64,000 bases of DNA from Marinilactibacillus kalidii (GTDB lineage Bacteria > Bacillota > Bacilli > Lactobacillales > Carnobacteriaceae_A). Both the position numbers and the translations under genes were made by a program. Positions 9,629 through 19,729 of this stretch are shown here, one piece after another. The notes beneath the pieces were generated by a model. It was not told the origin of the DNA. It saw nothing but the letters and a program-made list of their open reading frames with translations, and did no database searches. Numbering within the stretch: the stretch's first letter is position 1; every line of letters begins with the position of its first letter. The DNA is taken from positions 1-64,000 of the forward strand of contig NZ_JAGFVM010000030.1 in assembly GCF_017599325.1 (NCBI RefSeq), in the 5' to 3' direction.

Positions 9629-11698
9629 TTAATTTTGAACGTCTTCTGTATAGTCACAGTTCGAACATTTGACTTGGCTTTGTTTTTTCGTTTTCTTCTC
9701 TACAAGGTAGTGATCACACTTAGGACAATTTCTGCCGATTGGTTTATCCCATGAAGTGAATTCACAATCAGGATAACGATCACAACCATAGAAAATTCTA
9801 TTTTTCTTAGATTTTCTTTCTACGACCTCTCCTTTTTTACATAAAGGACAAGTGATTTCTAACTTTTTAACGATTGGTTTTGTATTGCGACAGTCAGGGA
9901 AGTTCGAACATGCGTAAAATTTACCGTAGCGACCAATCTTGATCACCATTGGGTGACCACATTTTTCGCAATCAAATCCTGCAGGTTCATCTTCGATTTC
10001 AACTTCTTCTATCTCTTTTTCTGCCTTCTCGACTTCTTCTTTGAAAGGTGTATAGAATTGATCAATAATTTCTACCCATTCAATTTTACCTTCTTCAACA
10101 GCATCAAGATCTTGTTCCATTTTAGCAGTAAAGTTGACATCTACGATATTCGGGAAAAACTCTTTGATCATCTCGTTAACGATGCCACCTAATTCCGTTG
10201 GTTCAAAGCGTTTATTTTTTAATGCTACATAATAACGTCTCTGAATGGTCTCAAGCGTTGGTGCATAAGTTGAAGGTCTACCAACACCGTTCTCTTCAAG
10301 CGTCTTGATCAAAGTTGCCTCACTAAATCGTGCGGGTGGCTGTGTGAAATGTTGCTCAGGCTCTATACTATCCACTTTTACAGCGTCATTTTCTTCCATC
10401 TCTGGTAAAATGTTGTCTTTTTCTCTAGAAGAATCTTTATAGACAATTTGATACCCATCGAATTTGATTTTAGATCCGTTTGCTCTGAAGAGTACGCCAT
10501 TTTGCTCCAAATCGACACGCATCGTATCATAAATAGCTGGTTTCATCAGGCTAGCTACAAATCTAGACCAAATTAAGTTGTACAATTTGTATTGATCCTT
10601 ACTTAGATATTGCTTGATATCTTCCGGTCTTCTCATTGCACTAGTAGCTCTGATAGCCTCATGTGCATCTTGAGCGCCTTCTTTATTTTTTACTGCGCGC
10701 GCCTTTACTGCAGCATACTCATCACCGTAGTCATCATGAATCAGTTGTGTAGCTTCTGCTTTGGCTGTATCAGATAGACGAGTTGAATCTGTACGCATAT
10801 AAGTGATCAGACCTACAGCGCCACCTTTACCCAGTGAGATCCCTTCATATAATTGCTGAGCGACCATCATTGTTTTACGTGTTCTAAAGTTTAATTTACC
10901 AGCAGCTTCTTGTTGAAGGCTACTTGTTGTGAACGGGTTTTGCGGATTACGTTTACGTTCTTTTCGAGTAACTTTTTTTACGTTCCAGTCTTCCTCTTTA
11001 TTGATACGTTCTAAGATAGCTTGTGTCTCAGTCTGGTCAGCAAGTGGTGTTTTCTTTCCATCTACGCCATAAAAACTTGCTTTAAATTTTTTACGAGACT
11101 TAACGAAGTTCCCATCAATGGTCCAGTATTCTTCTGGCTTGAACTGTTTTATTTCTTCTTCTCTATCACAGATGATTTTTAGTGCGACCGACTGAACACG
11201 TCCAGCACTCAAACCTCTTTTCACTTTCTTCCATAGAAGTGGACTAATCTGGTATCCAACGATACGATCCAATACACGTCTTGCTTGTTGAGAGTCAATA
11301 AGATTTTCATCTAGATCTCTTGGGTTTTTCAATGCATTTTTTACAGCATCTTTTGTAATTTCGTTAAAAACGACACGATTCTTTTCGTCATCTCGTAAAT
11401 CTAACAAATAGCTTAAATGCCAAGCGATTGCTTCACCTTCGCGATCCGGATCGGCTGCGAGGAAAACTTTTTCAGCTTTTTTTGCATATTTCTTCAAGTC
11501 TTTAATAACGGGACCCTTACCTCTAATGGTAATATAATCGGGTTCATAGTTATTCTCGAAGTCTACGCCCATTCTACTTTTAGGGAGATCTCTAATGTGT
11601 CCTAAACTAGCAACAACTTTGTAATTTCGGCCTAGGTATTTCTCGATTGTTTTAGCTTTAGCCGGTGATTCCACGATGACCAAGTATTTATAAGCCAA
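9629..11698 (-). CDS. topA: DNA topoisomerase I
   Basis: This type IA topoisomerase relaxes negative supercoils. The 689-aa protein starts with the TOPRIM domain ([29 protein letters not shown]). The active-site Tyr is in [13 protein letters not shown], and [20 protein letters not shown] marks the core. The C-terminus has three zinc-ribbon repeats (CEKCGHPM...[15 protein letters not shown]...CDRYPDC and CPKCDHYL...CSNC). The start is TTG at 11698 with AAAGGGG upstream. A strong promoter lies 142-171 nt upstream. In B. subtilis topA is followed by trmFO; here xerC follows directly. Confidence 0.96.
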   Translation of the reverse strand: MAYKYLVIVESPAKAKTIEKYLGRNYKVVASLGHIRDLPKSRMGVDFENNYEPDYITIRGKGPVIKDLKKYAKKAEKVFLAADPDREGEAIAWHLSYLLDLRDDEKNRVVFNEITKDAVKNALKNPRDLDENLIDSQQARRVLDRIVGYQISPLLWKKVKRGLSAGRVQSVALKIICDREEEIKQFKPEEYWTIDGNFVKSRKKFKASFYGVDGKKTPLADQTETQAILERINKEEDWNVKKVTRKERKRNPQNPFTTSSLQQEAAGKLNFRTRKTMMVAQQLYEGISLGKGGAVGLITYMRTDSTRLSDTAKAEATQLIHDDYGDEYAAVKARAVKNKEGAQDAHEAIRATSAMRRPEDIKQYLSKDQYKLYNLIWSRFVASLMKPAIYDTMRVDLEQNGVLFRANGSKIKFDGYQIVYKDSSREKDNILPEMEENDAVKVDSIEPEQHFTQPPARFSEATLIKTLEENGVGRPSTYAPTLETIQRRYYVALKNKRFEPTELGGIVNEMIKEFFPNIVDVNFTAKMEQDLDAVEEGKIEWVEIIDQFYTPFKEEVEKAEKEIEEVEIEDEPAGFDCEKCGHPMVIKIGRYGKFYACSNFPDCRNTKPIVKKLEITCPLCKKGEVVERKSKKNRIFYGCDRYPDCEFTSWDKPIGRNCPKCDHYLVEKKTKKQSQVKCSNCDYTEDVQN

Positions 11699-11839
11699 AT
11701 GAACGGCCCCTTTCGTTTACTCTGATTTGTAATGTTTTAGCACAATTTTCCATTTAGGAACGATAAAGTAATTGAATAAAAATCACTCATTGGATTAATG
11801 AAATGCTCTATTCTTTTTGCTATGCAAGAATCGTTACTC

Positions 11840-11869
11840 ATCATATGCTATACGAAAGGGGTTTGTCAA
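11840..11869 (-). promoter_or_regulatory. Sigma-A promoter of topA
   Basis: On the minus strand TTGACA (11864-11869) and TATGAT (11840-11845) are separated by 18 nt. A 12-nt palindrome AACTTGCAAGTT (11868-11879) overlaps the upstream edge of the -35. The untranslated leader of about 130 nt is long. Confidence 0.75.
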
Positions 11870-11916
11870 CTTGCAAGTTTAAAAAAATAAATCATTTTAT
11901 ACATTATTCAGTATAA

Positions 11917-12801
11917 TCATCTCATTTGATCATAAAAATCTTCTGTAATATCTGAAGCAGATGTTACAATTTTCGCCCCCGACTTAATGAGTGCATTTGT
12001 CCCTTCAGAGAGTTCACCAAAGATAGGGCCAGGCACAGCATAAACTTCCCTATTTTGTTCGAGTGCCTGATAAGCGGTAATCAGGCTACCACTACGACTC
12101 TTTGCTTCGATAACGGTTACGCCATCACTTAAACCTGCTATGATTCTGTTTCTTAAAGGGAAGTGATGTTTGAGTGGTCTAGTATCTGGTGGAAACTCTG
12201 AAAGAACAAGATTACTTTCTTCGATGTATTTTTGTAATTGCTGATTTTCAGCCGGATAATATCGATTGATCCCAGTACCAATTACCGCAATCGTTTTTCC
12301 AGAGGCTTTTAAGGTCTCACAATGCGCTACTGTATCGATTCCTCGTGCAAGACCACTACAGATCACGATTTCATTTCTAACCAATGCTGGTAGCAACTGT
12401 TCGATGCATTGTATACCATATCTTGTACAGTCTCTCGCTCCCACAATGCCAATTATTTTTTTAGAAAGCAATTGGCTATTCCCTTTATAAAATAATAAAA
12501 TAGGTGGAAAGTAAATTTCCTTTAAACGTTGTGGATAATGAGGATGCGTGATTGGTAGAATAGAAATTTTCTTTTCACTTAAGCATTGAAGCTGCACCGC
12601 TTCATTAAAAGTAGATTCAAATCGAAAAAAAGAAGCTTTCTTTTTTTCAGAAAGCTTCTTGTATTCTCTAAATGTGTCAGTGAAAAGAGCATGTCCCGCG
12701 AACCGCTCCTTTAACAAACACCATTTTTCTTCAATGGTTAGACTTGGATAGTGAGCCAGCACAAAACTAACACTTTCAAAAGTAGCTATTTTAGTCATCA
12801 T
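11917..12801 (-). CDS. dprA: DNA processing protein DprA (Smf)
   Basis: DprA loads RecA onto incoming single-stranded DNA during natural transformation. The 294-aa protein has the Rossmann-like domain with IGIVGARDCTRYG, SGLARGIDTVAH, AVIGTGINRYYPAEN, LSEFPPDTRPLKHHFPLRNR and IEAKSRSGSLITA, in the expected order. An in-frame extension of 12 codons exists upstream, but AAGGAGT at 12808-12814 places the start at the ATG of 12801. A candidate promoter (TTGAAA 12869-12874, TAATAA 12846-12851, 17-nt spacer) lies in the gap after rnhB. Its presence alone does not prove competence. Confidence 0.93.
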   Translation of the reverse strand: MMTKIATFESVSFVLAHYPSLTIEEKWCLLKERFAGHALFTDTFREYKKLSEKKKASFFRFESTFNEAVQLQCLSEKKISILPITHPHYPQRLKEIYFPPILLFYKGNSQLLSKKIIGIVGARDCTRYGIQCIEQLLPALVRNEIVICSGLARGIDTVAHCETLKASGKTIAVIGTGINRYYPAENQQLQKYIEESNLVLSEFPPDTRPLKHHFPLRNRIIAGLSDGVTVIEAKSRSGSLITAYQALEQNREVYAVPGPIFGELSEGTNALIKSGAKIVTSASDITEDFYDQMR

Positions 12802-12876
12802 AAATCTACTCCTTATATAATAGTAGAAACTCGTCACCGAACTTCTTATTATATAAACTAGCCATGATTTTCAAAT

Positions 12877-13653
12877 CTAACGATAGTCACTTCTAGCACG
12901 TACTGGCGCAAAGGATAGTCGATGGATTGGTGTAATCCCTAAAGCATCTAATCCCTCTAAGTGTTGTTTAGTCCCATATCCAGCATTTTGATCAAAGCCG
13001 TATCCAGGATAGATTTGATGATAGTCTTCCATCATTTTATCTCTGGTTACTTTTGCGATTATACTAGCTGCCGCAATCGAAACACTTCGGGCATCTCCTT
13101 TGATCAGACTCTCTTGTTCAACCCGCAAGTCTAACTTCATCGCATCGATAAGCAAATGATCTGGACTTAAAGCTAAACCCTCTACCGCTAATTGCATTGC
13201 CCGCTTACTAGCTTGATAAATATTGATTTGATCAATCCCTTGTGCATCAACTTGCCCTACACTATAGGCTAATGCTTTTTCTTTAATTTCCTGATATAAG
13301 CGTTCTCTAGTAGCCATGGGTAGCTTCTTAGAATCGTTCAGTCCAATGATTGGATTAGCTGGATCGAGGATAACAGCAGCGGCCACCACCGGGCCAGCTA
13401 AGGGACCACGACCTACTTCATCAATACCAGCAACTAGAGACGCACCCGTGCTGAGCGCTTTTTGCTCAAATACTGACATCCGATCATACTCAGCAACGAG
13501 CGCTTGTTTTTTATCATAAGCTCGTTGCCACTTTAGCAAGGCGTCTTGTACCCCTTTTCGCTCATCTTCTTTCAAAAGCACTAGTTGAGGGTCATTTACG
13601 TCCGTTAGGTTATTTAATAGGGCTTTGATTTCTTTAATTGTCTGCTTCTTCAT
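12877..13653 (-). CDS. rnhB: Ribonuclease HII
   Basis: RNase HII removes ribonucleotides from DNA and RNA primers. The 258-aa protein has an N-terminal extension (about 1-70) typical of Firmicute RNase HII and then AGIDEVGRGPLAGPVVAAA with the catalytic Asp-Glu pair. NDSKKL, LIDAMKLDL (third Asp) and SIIAKVTRDKMM follow. It overlaps the end of rbgA by 20 nt, so the two are translationally coupled, as in the B. subtilis rbgA-rnhB pair. Confidence 0.95.
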   Translation of the reverse strand: MKKQTIKEIKALLNNLTDVNDPQLVLLKEDERKGVQDALLKWQRAYDKKQALVAEYDRMSVFEQKALSTGASLVAGIDEVGRGPLAGPVVAAAVILDPANPIIGLNDSKKLPMATRERLYQEIKEKALAYSVGQVDAQGIDQINIYQASKRAMQLAVEGLALSPDHLLIDAMKLDLRVEQESLIKGDARSVSIAAASIIAKVTRDKMMEDYHQIYPGYGFDQNAGYGTKQHLEGLDALGITPIHRLSFAPVRARSDYR

Positions 13654-14515
13654 CTACATCACTTTCCATAAAAATTTCATTTGGTGTTTCAAAAGTGAAT
13701 CTACCTAATTTACCATCTCTTAATTCGTAAATCAGCACCTGAGCTGTTCTTTCGTAATCTTCTTTATAGCCTTTAAGACGAGTAATTTCCATTAGTAATT
13801 CTGGAAGTGGCATTTCTGTTTCTAGTTTTTGATCGAAGTGATAACGTTTCGCAAGCGCACCTGGATAATGTTGCGTTAAATAATCCATGCCAAATAAGGC
13901 AATATCATCTAGGTGTAAGAGCGTATCTTTAATGGCTCCAGTCACTGCCAATCTTTTCCCAACTTCTTGATCTTCAAACTTCGGCCATAAAATACCTGGT
14001 GTATCTAAAAGCTCTAATTCTTTACCATATTTAATCCATTGTTGAGATTTAGTAACACCCGGTCTATTTCCGGTTTGTGCGATGTTTTTACGCGCAAAGC
14101 GATTGATCAATGTTGATTTACCAACGTTTGGTATGCCTACACAGACGGCTCTGATTGCTCTTGGTTTCATGCCCTTTTTTTCTCTTTTCTCAAAGAAAGA
14201 AGTTAAAGCCACCTTAGCCAATTTAATCACTTCTTTCATACCTTGACCTTGTTTAGCGTTGATTGAAATAGCATAAATGCCCTTGGATTCATAGTATTTG
14301 ATCCATTCATTCACCTTCTTCATATCCGATAAATCGCTTTTCATTAAAATCGTGATCCGCGGTTTATCACCAATCATTTCGTTCAAGTCTGGGTTTCTAC
14401 TCGAATAAGGAATTCTTGCATCTACGAGTTCAAATACAACGTCTACTAATTTTAGTTTTTCTTGAAATTGTCTTTTGGCTTTGGCCATGTGACCGGGGTA
14501 CCATTGAATTGTCAT
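13634..14515 (-). CDS. rbgA: Ribosome biogenesis GTPase RbgA (YlqF)
   Basis: RbgA is the circularly permuted GTPase needed for late assembly of the 50S subunit. The G motifs occur in permuted order: G4 LMKSDLSD near residue 60, then G1 GIPNVGKSTLINRF and G3 DTPGILWPKFED. The start MTIQWYPGHMAKAKRQ is the family hallmark, including the His in the PGHM motif proposed as catalytic. The C-terminus has the acidic tail DVDEEADN. The length of 293 aa is normal. A terminator upstream separates it from the signal peptidase genes. Confidence 0.95.
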   Translation of the reverse strand: MTIQWYPGHMAKAKRQFQEKLKLVDVVFELVDARIPYSSRNPDLNEMIGDKPRITILMKSDLSDMKKVNEWIKYYESKGIYAISINAKQGQGMKEVIKLAKVALTSFFEKREKKGMKPRAIRAVCVGIPNVGKSTLINRFARKNIAQTGNRPGVTKSQQWIKYGKELELLDTPGILWPKFEDQEVGKRLAVTGAIKDTLLHLDDIALFGMDYLTQHYPGALAKRYHFDQKLETEMPLPELLMEITRLKGYKEDYERTAQVLIYELRDGKLGRFTFETPNEIFMESDVDEEADN

Positions 14516-14572
14516 GAATTATTCTCCTAACTCTTTTTCCTTAATAGATCTGCTTGTACTTACATGAAAAAA

Positions 14573-14605
14573 GTTGGTAGAGAAGGAAATCCTTCTTTTA
14601 CCAAC
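14573..14605 (-). terminator. Terminator after the first signal peptidase gene
   Basis: GTTGGTA (14573-14579) pairs with TACCAAC (14599-14605), with an inner GAAGGA/TCCTTC stem. A run of six T follows on the minus strand. It sits 12 nt after the stop of the gene at 14618-15256. Confidence 0.88.
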
Positions 14606-14617
14606 TATCTTTGTTGA

Positions 14618-15256
14618 TTAATCAGCTTCATCGATACGCCCAAAATCATTAAAAGGCCATACCCTATAAGTTGTTACACCCGTTACTGATTCTTCAGAAA
14701 CAAAACCGAAGTAACGACTATCTCTAGAATTCCCTCTGTTATCTCCCATAACAAAATACTCATCTTCTGGAACTTCTTGGACGCCTTGTAGAGATTCTAA
14801 AGAAAATTCATCAATGGTTCCACTGAACTCAGGTTGGTCCAACTCATCGAGTCTATCAAGGTAAGGCTCTTCTACTTCTTTACCATTTAAATAGAGTGTT
14901 TCGTTACTATAACGGATTTCGTCTCCTGGTATACCAATGACCCGTTTGATATATTGTTTCTCTGGTTCGTCTGGGGCTGGGAAAACAATGATATCAAATC
15001 GATTGACATCATTAAACTTGTTCAGTATCAACTTGTCGCCGTTCTCAAGTGTCGGAGCCATTGACTCACCATCAACAGTGACACTCGCGTAGACATATTT
15101 CTGGAAGAGCAATATAGCCACAGAAACCACTGCTATGTAAATCAGTGTGCTAACGACTTCTTGAAAGAACGATTTTTTCTTTGTTTGATTTTTTTTATCC
15201 TGATGTTTGACTTTTCTAGGTACGAAACCTGTCTCGTCTACTTGTTGATCACTCAT
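14618..15256 (-). CDS. lepB: Type I signal peptidase (SipS type)
   Basis: This membrane-anchored signal peptidase cleaves signal peptides from exported preproteins. The 212-aa protein has a charged cytosolic N-terminus, one membrane segment (about 35-58), then the catalytic Ser in DGESMAPTLENGD and the Lys in YIKRVIGIPGDE. Box E reads MGDNRGNSRDSRYFG. It is an unusually acidic enzyme with an Asp/Glu-rich insertion around residues 125-165. It lies 51 nt downstream of a second signal peptidase gene, so the pair looks like a tandem duplication with divergence. Confidence 0.92.
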   Translation of the reverse strand: MSDQQVDETGFVPRKVKHQDKKNQTKKKSFFQEVVSTLIYIAVVSVAILLFQKYVYASVTVDGESMAPTLENGDKLILNKFNDVNRFDIIVFPAPDEPEKQYIKRVIGIPGDEIRYSNETLYLNGKEVEEPYLDRLDELDQPEFSGTIDEFSLESLQGVQEVPEDEYFVMGDNRGNSRDSRYFGFVSEESVTGVTTYRVWPFNDFGRIDEAD

Positions 15257-15307
15257 ACATTATCCTTCTTTCTAGCTTAATTAAAAGATCCATAATTTTT
15301 TTGTCAC

Positions 15308-15847
15308 TCAATGCCATTCGATTCTATCTATTGGGTAATAAAGTAGAACGACTTTCCCAAGGACAGATTCACTAGAAATACTGCCATAGAACCGACTATC
15401 ATAACTATATCGACGATTATCGCCCATTAGAAAATAGTGTCCTTCTGGAACACGCTGGTCCCCTGTTTGGCTAATATCAAAGTTAGATGTCCAAAGACCC
15501 GGTTCTTGTTCAATTTCTTCTCGATCAAAAAAAGGTTCTTCTATTATTTTATTATTAATATAGAGTTGATCCTGATCATAGCGGACTGAATCACCTGGCA
15601 TGCCAATCACTCTTTTGACTACCGTTTTGTTCATGGGATCGGTAAATACGATAATATCAAATCGGTCTATCGATGAAACAGTCGACATGACGACCCTATC
15701 GTTAGAATGAAAGGTCGGATACATTGATATGCCCGTAACATCAGTAGGTATGAGTATATATAGTCTCAAAAAGGCACTAACTAATACAATACCGAACAAG
15801 ACTCTTCCGATGCGTCTTCGTCTTAATTCTTTAAGACTTTTTTGCAT
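15308..15847 (-). CDS. Type I signal peptidase, second copy
   Basis: This is a second SipS-type enzyme with one membrane segment (about residues 13-32 from the chosen start). It has the Ser motif GISMYPTFHSNDR, the Lys motif VVKRVIGMPGD and MGDNRRYSYDSRFYG. The longest frame starts 16 codons upstream, but AAAGAGG lies 6 nt before the ATG at 15847, giving 179 aa, and this is preferred. A good promoter (TTGATA/TATAAT) lies just upstream, and no terminator separates it from the next signal peptidase gene, so both are probably cotranscribed. Division of labour between the two copies cannot be read from the sequence. Confidence 0.9.
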   Translation of the reverse strand: MQKSLKELRRRRIGRVLFGIVLVSAFLRLYILIPTDVTGISMYPTFHSNDRVVMSTVSSIDRFDIIVFTDPMNKTVVKRVIGMPGDSVRYDQDQLYINNKIIEEPFFDREEIEQEPGLWTSNFDISQTGDQRVPEGHYFLMGDNRRYSYDSRFYGSISSESVLGKVVLLYYPIDRIEWH

Positions 15848-15893
15848 ATGCATCCTCTTTCTCAATGGAGTAAATGAAATAATTGAATAACTC

Positions 15894-15923
15894 ATTATAG
15901 CTTACATTTTGCTTTTTTATCAA
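15894..15923 (-). promoter_or_regulatory. Promoter of the tandem signal peptidase genes
   Basis: On the minus strand TTGATA (15918-15923) and TATAAT (15894-15899) are spaced by 18 nt. The element lies about 50 nt upstream of the chosen start of the second signal peptidase copy. Confidence 0.75.
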
Positions 15924-15982
15924 GGCAATTTTTTTAAAGCAAGTTAATTAAATAGATTTATCTCGTTAGGTGCAAGAAAAAA

Positions 15983-16007
15983 GCGATTTATGTTTGACAT
16001 AAATCGC
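15983..16007 (-). terminator. Terminator of ctpA operon
   Basis: Perfect 10-bp arms GCGATTTATG and CATAAATCGC enclose a 5-nt loop, with a T run after it on the minus strand. The hairpin lies 9 nt after the ctpA stop. Confidence 0.93.
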
Positions 16008-16016
16008 CCTTCTTTC

Positions 16017-17495
16017 TTATTGTTCATTTAATACTTTAATAGCTTCTTTGTATTGAGTATCGTTCTCTTCTATCAATGTTCTTAAATCTTCAACGAGATT
16101 TGTTGCTGTTGAACCTGTTACTATCCCGTTAACTTCTAAATCCTTATCTGATTGATAAGATTCTACTGCGGATTTGGTGTCTTCAGTAAAGTCACTTTCG
16201 GATTCACTGGTACCATATCCCAAAGCATCTAAAACAGCATTTAAGTTTTTGACTTCGTCTGAGCTATCACCTAATTGATACGTTTCTTCACTATTTACAA
16301 TTAATAGATTTTGGTAATCTGGCATTGCTACTTCGGCATCAGGGGCTATCCCTTTTTCATGAATCCATTCACCGTCAGCTGTCAACCATTTACCCGTTGT
16401 AAATTTGACTTCTCCATCGCCATCTTCAAGAGGTACAACATTCTGGATGGTTCCTTTACCGAAAGTTGTCTGTCCTATTAATGGGATGTCAGCTGACTCA
16501 CTTAGTGCACCAGCTAGAATTTCTGAAGCACTTGCGCTACCTTCATTTGTGAGTAAAACAGCTTTTCCGTCATATTTATAGTCACCTAAATTTTCAGAAT
16601 CAGCTTGGTAAACGTAAGGCTCTTCTCCGCGACCTTGAGATTGCATCAACGGTAAACCATCTTCGACAAAGATATTGGATATCTGAAGCGCACTATCCAA
16701 TAGTCCACCTGGATTACTTCGAACATCAAATACAAATTTCTCAGCACCTTGAGATTTCAAATCCTCAATCGCATCCACTAGTTCTTGATAAGTTGGTCGG
16801 TTAAAGTTGGTGATTCGAACATAACCGATTTCTAGTTGATCCTCATCTAATTCATATATAACGGATTCAACTGGAATCGCATCTCTCGTTAGCGTCACAT
16901 TGAATTCTTCTCCATTCCGTTGAAGTAAGAGTGTGACCTCTGAGTCTTTTGGTCCTCTAATCAGTGCAACAGCATCTGTTAAAGATAATTCTGCAACAGA
17001 CTCGCCATCGATCTCTACAATTAAATCATTGGCCTGTAGTCCAGCAGTTTCAGCGGGCGAGCCACCAATTGGCGATACAATTCTAACATATTCGCCTTCT
17101 TTCATTACCTCGGCACCAATACCTTCGAACTCACCATTTGTATTTTCTTGAAGGGAGGTTGATTCTGATACATCTAAATATTGTGTATAAGGATCGTCTA
17201 AAGCACCAGCCATACCTTCTAAGGCGCCTTCAACTAAATCGTCGGAATCCACTTCTTCAAAATAATTTTCTGATAACACAGTATAAAGTTCTTCCACTTG
17301 CTTTAAGTTACTGTCTGAAGCAACAACGCCTTCTGTAGAAGGGTTCTCCAACTTTTTGGCTTCTTGATTCGAGTCAGTACTCTTAACAAATAATATTGTT
17401 CCTGCAATACCGACAATGAGTACCACAATCAATGAAAGCATGTATACTGTTAAACTAACTTTTTTGGTCTGTCTATTATCCGGATCTTGTTCCAT
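16017..17495 (-). CDS. ctpA: C-terminal processing peptidase of family S41 (CtpA)
   Basis: This is a membrane-anchored carboxy-terminal protease. The 492-aa protein has a single N-terminal membrane anchor (about residues 15-36) and a PDZ domain (about 110-190, with GIGAEV and GLQANDLIVEIDG). The S41 domain has catalytic Ser in NEGSASASEILAGAL and Lys in FGKGTIQNVVPL. A C-terminal peptidoglycan-binding domain (about 405-475) suggests it works at the wall. It is last in a minus-strand operon after deoD (34 nt gap) and ends in a perfect terminator. The mature part is strongly acidic. Confidence 0.93.
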   Translation of the reverse strand: MEQDPDNRQTKKVSLTVYMLSLIVVLIVGIAGTILFVKSTDSNQEAKKLENPSTEGVVASDSNLKQVEELYTVLSENYFEEVDSDDLVEGALEGMAGALDDPYTQYLDVSESTSLQENTNGEFEGIGAEVMKEGEYVRIVSPIGGSPAETAGLQANDLIVEIDGESVAELSLTDAVALIRGPKDSEVTLLLQRNGEEFNVTLTRDAIPVESVIYELDEDQLEIGYVRITNFNRPTYQELVDAIEDLKSQGAEKFVFDVRSNPGGLLDSALQISNIFVEDGLPLMQSQGRGEEPYVYQADSENLGDYKYDGKAVLLTNEGSASASEILAGALSESADIPLIGQTTFGKGTIQNVVPLEDGDGEVKFTTGKWLTADGEWIHEKGIAPDAEVAMPDYQNLLIVNSEETYQLGDSSDEVKNLNAVLDALGYGTSESESDFTEDTKSAVESYQSDKDLEVNGIVTGSTATNLVEDLRTLIEENDTQYKEAIKVLNEQ

Positions 17496-17529
17496 GGACT
17501 TCCTCTTTTCTTGTTTATCTGTGCTTCGT

Positions 17530-18246
17530 TTAATCGTTATGGGCTTTTAATGCTGTTTCAAGTGCAATGATCATCATGTCATCAAATGTCTTCTCACGTT
17601 CTTCAGAAGTTGTCTCTTCTCCGGTAAGCAGGTGATCACTAATCGTTAAAAGCGCCAAAGCTTTTTTATTGTATTTCGCAGCGAGAAGGTAAAGACCAGC
17701 GGCTTCCATTTCTACCGCAAGCACACCGTAATCTGCTAGCTTCATTTTATCTAATTCTTGATTATAGAATCGGTCTGCACTCAATACGTTACCGACTTTA
17801 ACGTTCATTCCTTTTTCAGTTCCAATTTCATAAGCATGTTTCAACAAATGAAAATCAGCGATCGGTGCGAAATCTACTTGATTGCTAAAAGTATTTCTCA
17901 CTGCACTTGAATCCGTTGTTGCTGCTTGAGCGAGAACGACATCTCGAATTTCTACTTCTTTCTTCATCCCACCGGCAGAACCTACACGCATCAGTGTTTG
18001 CACGCCATACTCTTGTATCAATTCTTCTACATAGATCATGATAGATGGGATTCCCATACCTGTACCTTGTACGGAAATTCTTTGTCCCTTATACGTCCCT
18101 GTATAACCAAAAGCATTTCTCACCGTATTGTATTGAACAACATCTTCAAGAAATGTTTCTGCTATATACTTAGCTCGTAAGGGATCACCTGGTAGTAAAA
18201 CGACTTCTGCTATTTCACCTTTTTTTGCTTCGATATGTGTACTCAT
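17530..18246 (-). CDS. deoD: Purine-nucleoside phosphorylase, DeoD type
   Basis: DeoD splits purine nucleosides with phosphate to base and ribose-1-phosphate in nucleotide salvage. The 238-aa protein has [60 protein letters not shown] and [17 protein letters not shown], all characteristic of hexameric bacterial PNPs. The Asp in SDH is the catalytic acid. It sits between yozE and ctpA in a mixed operon. Confidence 0.95.
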   Translation of the reverse strand: MSTHIEAKKGEIAEVVLLPGDPLRAKYIAETFLEDVVQYNTVRNAFGYTGTYKGQRISVQGTGMGIPSIMIYVEELIQEYGVQTLMRVGSAGGMKKEVEIRDVVLAQAATTDSSAVRNTFSNQVDFAPIADFHLLKHAYEIGTEKGMNVKVGNVLSADRFYNQELDKMKLADYGVLAVEMEAAGLYLLAAKYNKKALALLTISDHLLTGEETTSEEREKTFDDMMIIALETALKAHND

Positions 18247-18289
18247 TTTGCATCTCCTCTATTGTTGATTTTTTGAGTTTAAAAAATGA

Positions 18290-18514
18290 TTAATCTGCAT
18301 TTCTATCGATATATCTTGTCCAAGCTTCGTCAAAAACATCCATACTCGGTAAGTAAGATCCATTTAACTCGAGATAGGCACTTATTTCATCGTAATCTTC
18401 AGATTGCTTCGGAAAACTACCATCGTTTTCAGCTGAATTAGCAAAAATTGTTACAGCATCTTTTTTGTTAGGATCTCTTTCTGTCATCAAATAATGATAA
18501 AAAGGTCTTTTCAT
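18290..18514 (-). CDS. YozE-family SAM-like protein
   Basis: This is a 74-aa member of the YozE/UPF0346 family, a small helical protein with a sterile-alpha-motif-like fold of unknown function. The start FYHYLMTERDPNKKDAVTIF and the WTRYIDRN end are typical. Its start codon overlaps the msrA stop (TAATG), so translation is coupled to msrA. Confidence 0.85.
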   Translation of the reverse strand: MKRPFYHYLMTERDPNKKDAVTIFANSAENDGSFPKQSEDYDEISAYLELNGSYLPSMDVFDEAWTRYIDRNAD

Positions 18515-19032
18515 TACTGTTCACCTTTAGCGTTAGCAGATTCCCATTCAGCTCTTTCAGCTTTTTCTTGTTTATAACGTCGTGGATTCTTCTTATAAAA
18601 TTCCTGATGTTCTTCTTCAGCTTCATAAAAGGTACTGGCTTCTTCTATTTTCGTTACGATTTCTTCTGTGTAACGTCCACTATTTTCTAAAGCGGTTTTA
18701 GATGCTTCAGCTATTGCTTTTTGTTCTTCTGAGTAGTAATAGATAACCGGTCTGTAACTGTCGCCTCTATCCATAAATTGTCCCATAGCATCTGTTGGGT
18801 CTGTCTGATTCCAATATATTTCAATAAGCGCTTCATAAGAAATCATTTTTGGATCAAATTCAATAAGAACCGCTTCAGTATGACCCGAAGTTTGACTTTT
18901 CACTTGTTCATAAGTTGGATTCTCAACATGTCCCCCTGTATACCCAGATAAAACCGTTAATATCCCAGGCTGTTCTTCAAAAGGCTCAACCATACACCAG
19001 AAGCACCCTCCTGCAAATAAAGCTTTTTCCAT
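18514..19032 (-). CDS. msrA: Peptide methionine-S-sulfoxide reductase A
   Basis: MsrA repairs the S-epimer of methionine sulfoxide. The catalytic motif GGCFWCM is at the N-terminus and is followed by [27 protein letters not shown] and a [15 protein letters not shown] segment. A GTG three codons upstream overlaps the AAGGAG site, so the ATG at 19032, 8 nt after it, is the better start (172 aa). No MsrB domain is fused. It is in the operon downstream of ypmS. Confidence 0.94.
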   Translation of the reverse strand: MEKALFAGGCFWCMVEPFEEQPGILTVLSGYTGGHVENPTYEQVKSQTSGHTEAVLIEFDPKMISYEALIEIYWNQTDPTDAMGQFMDRGDSYRPVIYYYSEEQKAIAEASKTALENSGRYTEEIVTKIEEASTFYEAEEEHQEFYKKNPRRYKQEKAERAEWESANAKGEQ

Positions 19033-19088
19033 CTTTAGCACTCCTTTGTTTATCTAATCATATTCTCTATTTCGTCTGCGTAAGTTTA

Positions 19089-19715
19089 TCATTTCACTGC
19101 ATCAAGAGGCAAATGAATATTAAATTGAATATCGTCTTCTTCTAAATTAATACGATCTGCAGAGAACCTTGCGCCATTATCGAGTTCAAACTCATTTAAA
19201 TTAACAATAATAAATTGATTCTCACTATCAATCACGATCCACTCTGGAAAATCTACTTGTCTCGCTAGCTGAGACATTGCAAAACTAATTGGTAAATTTA
19301 GAGAACCGATATTGATCGAGTCTCCTCTGAGTTGCAAGTTACCATTTTCAAGCACGTAAGGTGTCATAAATAATGAAAATTCGATCGGAAATCCAAATAC
19401 TTCTATTTCCCCACTCAATTCGGCTGAATCTTCTAGCGAGAAATTAAACCCTGCATACTGATCGTCTAACTCATTTCTCAAATATTCATTGGTTAATCTG
19501 GTAACATCTGCTTTTGTTGTACTGACTTGAAATACTAGATCATCTTCATTAGTCACTAAGGATTCCGTATTTTCTTCACCAACATTTACCGGCTGTAACT
19601 GCACAAAAAGCCATATCAATGCTCCGAATATTAAACCAATCAAAACCAAACATGCCCATTTCCATAAATTGATGCTTCTCTTTTTTTTCGTATTCACTGT
19701 ACGCTGTTCCGCCAA
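19089..19715 (-). CDS. ypmS: YpmS-family membrane protein (DUF2140)
   Basis: This 208-aa protein has a short charged N-terminus, one membrane segment (about residues 15-38) and an extracytoplasmic beta-rich domain of the YpmS/DUF2140 family. Function is unknown. The TTG start at 19715 follows AGAGGAAG. It lies 14 nt after the SGNH hydrolase gene, the same pairing as ypmR-ypmS in B. subtilis, which supports the assignment. Confidence 0.85.
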   Translation of the reverse strand: MAEQRTVNTKKKRSINLWKWACLVLIGLIFGALIWLFVQLQPVNVGEENTESLVTNEDDLVFQVSTTKADVTRLTNEYLRNELDDQYAGFNFSLEDSAELSGEIEVFGFPIEFSLFMTPYVLENGNLQLRGDSINIGSLNLPISFAMSQLARQVDFPEWIVIDSENQFIIVNLNEFELDNGARFSADRINLEEDDIQFNIHLPLDAVK

Positions 19716-19729
19716 ATCGCTCTTCCTCT

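Noticed and set aside
12802-12837. N-terminal extension of DprA
   Set aside because: The extra 12 residues run through the ribosome binding site and do not match the family.
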